Below are positions 61,603 to 64,000 of a stretch of 64,000 nucleotides of DNA, piece by piece (within the stretch, counting starts at the first letter, position 1; each line of letters begins with the position of its first letter). A program made the position numbers and the translations under genes. A model generated the notes under the pieces. It made no database searches, had not been told where the DNA came from, and saw only the letters and a list, made by a program, of their open reading frames with translations. Source of the stretch: Pseudomonas syringae (GTDB taxonomy: Bacteria; Pseudomonadota; Gammaproteobacteria; Pseudomonadales; Pseudomonadaceae); contig NZ_JPQU01000026.1 in NCBI RefSeq assembly GCF_000737245.1, positions 1 through 64,000 on the forward strand, in the 5' to 3' direction.

Positions 61603-62843
61603 AGCGTATCTATCTGCTGCTAGTGGTCGCGATTGCCGTTGCGGCGGTGGTTGGTGTCGCGATTGCCGAACACTCTGGCTACGTGCTGATCTCGTATCAG
61701 AACTTCCGCTATGAATCGAGCCTCTGGGCTGCTTTGGGCTTATTGCTGCTCATCTGGCTGGTGATATTTGTGGTCCGGCTGCTGATCAGATTGCTGACCG
61801 CGTCCGGTGGCGTAGTCAACCCATGGTCACACCGCAACCGCAGCCGTCGCGTGCAAGTCGCCATTGAGCAAGGGCAGATGGATCTGGCGGAAGGCCGCTG
61901 GTCCAGCGCTCAACGTCATCTACACCGTGCAGCGGAAGCCGAGCCTCAACCCTTGCTGTATTACCTTGGCGCTGCCCGTGCAGCCAACGAACAAGGTCAT
62001 TACGACGAAAGTGACAACCTGCTGGAGCGAGCGCTGGAACGTCAGCCTCAGGCCGAGTTGGCGATTGCGTTGAGCCACGCGCAATTGCAGCAGGATCGCG
62101 GTGACAATGATGGAGCCCTGAGCACGCTGCAAGCCATGCAAGCACGCCACCCGCATAACGCGCAGATCCTTCGTCAGTTGCAACGTCTATATCGCCAGCG
62201 CGGCGAGTGGTCAGCGCTGATCAAGCTCATGCCAGAGCTACGCAAAGACAAGGTCCTGCCGCCACAAGAGCTGGCCGAGTTGGAACGTCGCGCCTGGGGT
62301 GAAAACCTGACGCTGGCGGCCTACCGCGAGCAGGATGGTGAAGAGACCGCCGGCGGCCTGCCAGCGCTGGACCTGACTTGGAATGGTCTTTCATCGGCGC
62401 AGCGCCAAGAGCCGCAACTGGTCCTGGCCTACGCTGAGCAACTGCGTCGGCTCGGCGCTGACGCCAAGGCTGAAGAGGCGCTGCGTCAGGCGCTCAAGCG
62501 TGACTACAACAGCCACCTGGCGCGTTTGTATGGCTTGGTACGCGGCAGTGATCCAGCGAAGCAACTCCAGACCGCTGAGGGCTGGCTCAAGCATCATCCC
62601 GAAGATCCCAGCCTGTTGCTGACCCTTGGCCGTTTGTGTCTTCAGAGCAGTCTGTGGGGCAAGGCGCGGGATTATCTGGAAAGCAGCCTGCGCTTTCAGC
62701 GCAACCCTGAAACCTGCGCCGAGCTGGCACGTTTACTTGCCCAGTTGGGGGAAACCGAGCGCAGTAATCAGTTGTTTCAGGAAGGACTAGGCCTGCTGGA
62801 CGAGCGCCTGCTGGCACGGCCGCTGCCTGCTTTGGCGGGGTGA
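61599..62843 (+). CDS. hemY: HemY-type TPR membrane protein
   Basis: 414 aa with two N-terminal membrane helices (about residues 5-22 and 42-64), then an array of TPR helices facing the cytoplasm (LEPQ/HYDESDNLLERALERQ-like units to about residue 400). The family sits next to haem synthesis genes and may organise the enzymes; it is unrelated to the Bacillus HemY oxidase. Overlaps hemX by 4 nt and ends the hem operon. Confidence 0.88.
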   Translation: MKRIYLLLVVAIAVAAVVGVAIAEHSGYVLISYQNFRYESSLWAALGLLLLIWLVIFVVRLLIRLLTASGGVVNPWSHRNRSRRVQVAIEQGQMDLAEGRWSSAQRHLHRAAEAEPQPLLYYLGAARAANEQGHYDESDNLLERALERQPQAELAIALSHAQLQQDRGDNDGALSTLQAMQARHPHNAQILRQLQRLYRQRGEWSALIKLMPELRKDKVLPPQELAELERRAWGENLTLAAYREQDGEETAGGLPALDLTWNGLSSAQRQEPQLVLAYAEQLRRLGADAKAEEALRQALKRDYNSHLARLYGLVRGSDPAKQLQTAEGWLKHHPEDPSLLLTLGRLCLQSSLWGKARDYLESSLRFQRNPETCAELARLLAQLGETERSNQLFQEGLGLLDERLLARPLPALAG

Positions 62844-62881
62844 CGTTCAGGTGAGTTGTCTGGATCTCGCACAGTATTTCT

Positions 62882-62968
62882 GTGGGAGCGAGCTTGCTCG
62901 CGAAGGTCGATCAGCCGACGAATATGCGGCGGTTTTATCACAGTCTTCGCGAGCAAGCTCACTCTCAC
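62882..62968. repeat. REP doublet (type GCTTGCTCGCGA)
   Basis: Arms GTGGGAGCGAGCTTGCTCGC and TTCGCGAGCAAGCTCACTCT then CAC, just after hemY. Confidence 0.88.
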
Positions 62969-63015
62969 AAATGCTACGCCCGGCGCCAGCTGGCGACTTC
63001 AATTTCAATTGATTT

Positions 63016-63031
63016 GTAGGAAATTTCCTGC
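63016..63031. repeat. GTAGGAAATTTCCTGC palindrome
   Basis: Near-perfect palindrome whose first 13 bases recur at 48914-48926. It lies in the 354-nt gap before the dsbB-like gene; the rest of that gap shows nothing I can name. Confidence 0.35.
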
Positions 63032-63197
63032 ATATCCAGTTTCCGCAGTTCTTTTCTTTCAAGGCGGGTTCCGAAAGCCCTACCTCCGAGTCGCCAAAGC
63101 CCGTGAGACGTGACGAAATATCCTCACGCCTGCGCCTTGTAAGGGCTGGGGCCTTTCCTCTACCGTAACCGCCTTCGTTTCTTGTTACGGAATTGCC

Positions 63198-63725
63198 ATG
63201 CATCTGGCTCGCACGCGCTCCTTGTTTTTCCTGGCGTTTATCGCATGTGCATCGATCATCGGTTCGGTTGTTTATTTGCAGCGTGTAATCGGCCTGTCGC
63301 CTTGCCTACTGTGCTGGTTGCAACGCTGCGCACTGATCGCCAGCGGCGCTCTCAGTCTGATCGCAACCCTGCAGGCTCCGGGCAAATCTGGCAGCCGCTG
63401 GTACGCCTCCCTGATTCTCTTGATAGCGCTGGCCGGCGCCGCGATGGCGGGCGGTCAGGTCTGGTTACAGACCGCTACGCCTGATGAGCTGATTCCGGTC
63501 ATTGCCTGGTTCGAACGCCTGCTTGAGCTGCTTGCGCTGAGCGACCTGGTGGATCGTCTGCTCAGCGACGCTACCTTTTGTGCAGAAATTACCTGGTCAT
63601 TGTTCGGCATCAGTCTGCCGGAATGGAGCCTGCTGGCTTTCGTTGGTCTGGCAATGATCGCGCTATACGCCCTTTACAGAGCATTCGCCCGCTGGCCGAC
63701 TGCCGAAAGTCGGGCCGGGGATTAA
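63198..63725 (+). CDS. DsbB-family disulfide oxidoreductase with one loop cysteine
   Basis: 175-aa inner-membrane protein with four helices (about residues 8-27, 43-60, 70-88 and 145-163) that reoxidises DsbA with quinones. The first redox pair C36-LL-C39 (LSPCLLCWLQRC) and the quinone-site arginine are present. In the second periplasmic loop only C128 (ATFCAEITWS) is found; the partner expected some 20-30 residues earlier is missing (DELIPVIAWFERLL has no Cys). It corresponds in position to P. aeruginosa dsbH. The mechanism may therefore differ from classical DsbB. Confidence 0.85.
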   Translation: MHLARTRSLFFLAFIACASIIGSVVYLQRVIGLSPCLLCWLQRCALIASGALSLIATLQAPGKSGSRWYASLILLIALAGAAMAGGQVWLQTATPDELIPVIAWFERLLELLALSDLVDRLLSDATFCAEITWSLFGISLPEWSLLAFVGLAMIALYALYRAFARWPTAESRAGD

Positions 63726-63756
63726 ACACTTGTATGAACTTTCTCTCCTGCGTACC

Positions 63757-63783
63757 TTGATGGCCTAGTCCTGCGGGCATAAT
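63757..63783 (+). promoter_or_regulatory. Possible promoter of algQ
   Basis: TTGATG (63757-63762) and CATAAT (63778-63783) are 15 bp apart, about 125 nt before the algQ start. Spacing is one or two bases short of ideal, so this is tentative. Confidence 0.3.
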
Positions 63784-63908
63784 CTGGCCCGTAAGCGTTA
63801 TTGGAAATATGCATCATCTGCTATTCATCAAGCCTGTTGCCCTCCATGCGGACGGGACTTTTCCAGGTTTGGGCAGGCTGCATGCCCCTGAAGGGAAGAG
63901 AGAAGATC

Positions 63909-64000
63909 ATGTTGGAAAGCTGTCAGAATGCTCAGGAACGCTGGGGCGGGGTCAATAAGCTGATCGACCGCTGGTTGCAGGATCGCCTTGAACTGGTTCG
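63909..64000 (+). CDS. algQ: Anti-sigma-70 factor AlgQ/Rsd (partial, cut by window end)
   Basis: The first 30 codons read [20 protein letters not shown] then [10 protein letters not shown], the start of AlgQ (Rsd/AlgQ family), which binds sigma-70 and, in P. aeruginosa, controls alginate and other genes. GAAGGGAAGAGAGAAGATC precedes the ATG. The rest lies beyond the window. Its place beside algZR and the dsbB-like gene is as in other pseudomonads. Confidence 0.88.
   Translation, partial: MLESCQNAQERWGGVNKLIDRWLQDRLELV

Overview
The window is a chromosomal segment of a fluorescent-group Pseudomonas (gamma-proteobacterium). Gene content and order match the origin-proximal regions of Pseudomonas genomes as I remember them (prlC, the caa3 oxidase cluster, metNIQ, znuABC, polA-ersA-engB, dsbA, kinB/algB, cyaA, argH, algZR, hemCDXY). 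Many intergenic gaps hold the REP elements typical of the P. fluorescens group. There is no prophage, insertion sequence, CRISPR array, tRNA or rRNA.

Layout. 1-4312: gamma-carbonic anhydrase (-), prlC, a YheV-like zinc ribbon and a radical SAM protein under a LexA box. 4636-8093: aromatic amino acid permease (-), an Lrp/AsnC regulator and an aromatic aminotransferase. 8319-10732: beta-carbonic anhydrase and a SulP anion transporter. 11016-20787: a conserved hypothetical (-), then the caa3 cytochrome c oxidase operon with its assembly factors (coxB, coxA, ctaG, coxC, SURF1, a SCO-like protein, ctaA, cyoE, SCO). 20973-23477: methionine importer metNIQ (-). 23942-26089: large catalase katE. 26263-30065: lipoprotein, znuB, znuC and zur (-) facing znuA (+). 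30189-31463: thrB and a DUF2782 protein (-). 31538-37508: polA, the sRNA ErsA, engB (-), cytochrome c4 and dsbA. 37522-43030: an EEP-fold hydrolase, a diguanylate cyclase, an AmpDh2-like amidase and an EAL phosphodiesterase. 43196-48667: kinB and algB (-), then BON-domain, one-TM, DUF1328 and Ivy-family genes. 49289-53914: gltP and cyaA (-). 54091-64000: two small proteins and argH (-), then algZ-algR, hemC-hemD-hemX-hemY, dsbB-like and the start of algQ.

How the parts work together. Three themes stand out: terminal respiration with haem supply (cox cluster, ctaA/cyoE, hemCDXY, cytochrome c4); metal and methionine uptake (znuABC/zur, metNIQ); and envelope stress with alginate and biofilm control (ErsA from an AlgU-type promoter, kinB/algB, algZ/algR, algQ, two c-di-GMP enzymes, AmpDh2, Ivy, dsbA/dsbB).

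Points most worth a second look: DNA polymerase I has lost the first two acidic residues of its proofreading site (V338 and Q340 where D and E are expected); CtaA carries a C-terminal tail translated from a REP element; two sigma-54-type promoters precede the BON-domain and one-TM genes beside algB; a perfect 41-bp-arm hairpin of an odd REP type follows katE; and at least 27 REP doublets of two or three families punctuate the region, including the interior of the cox operon.
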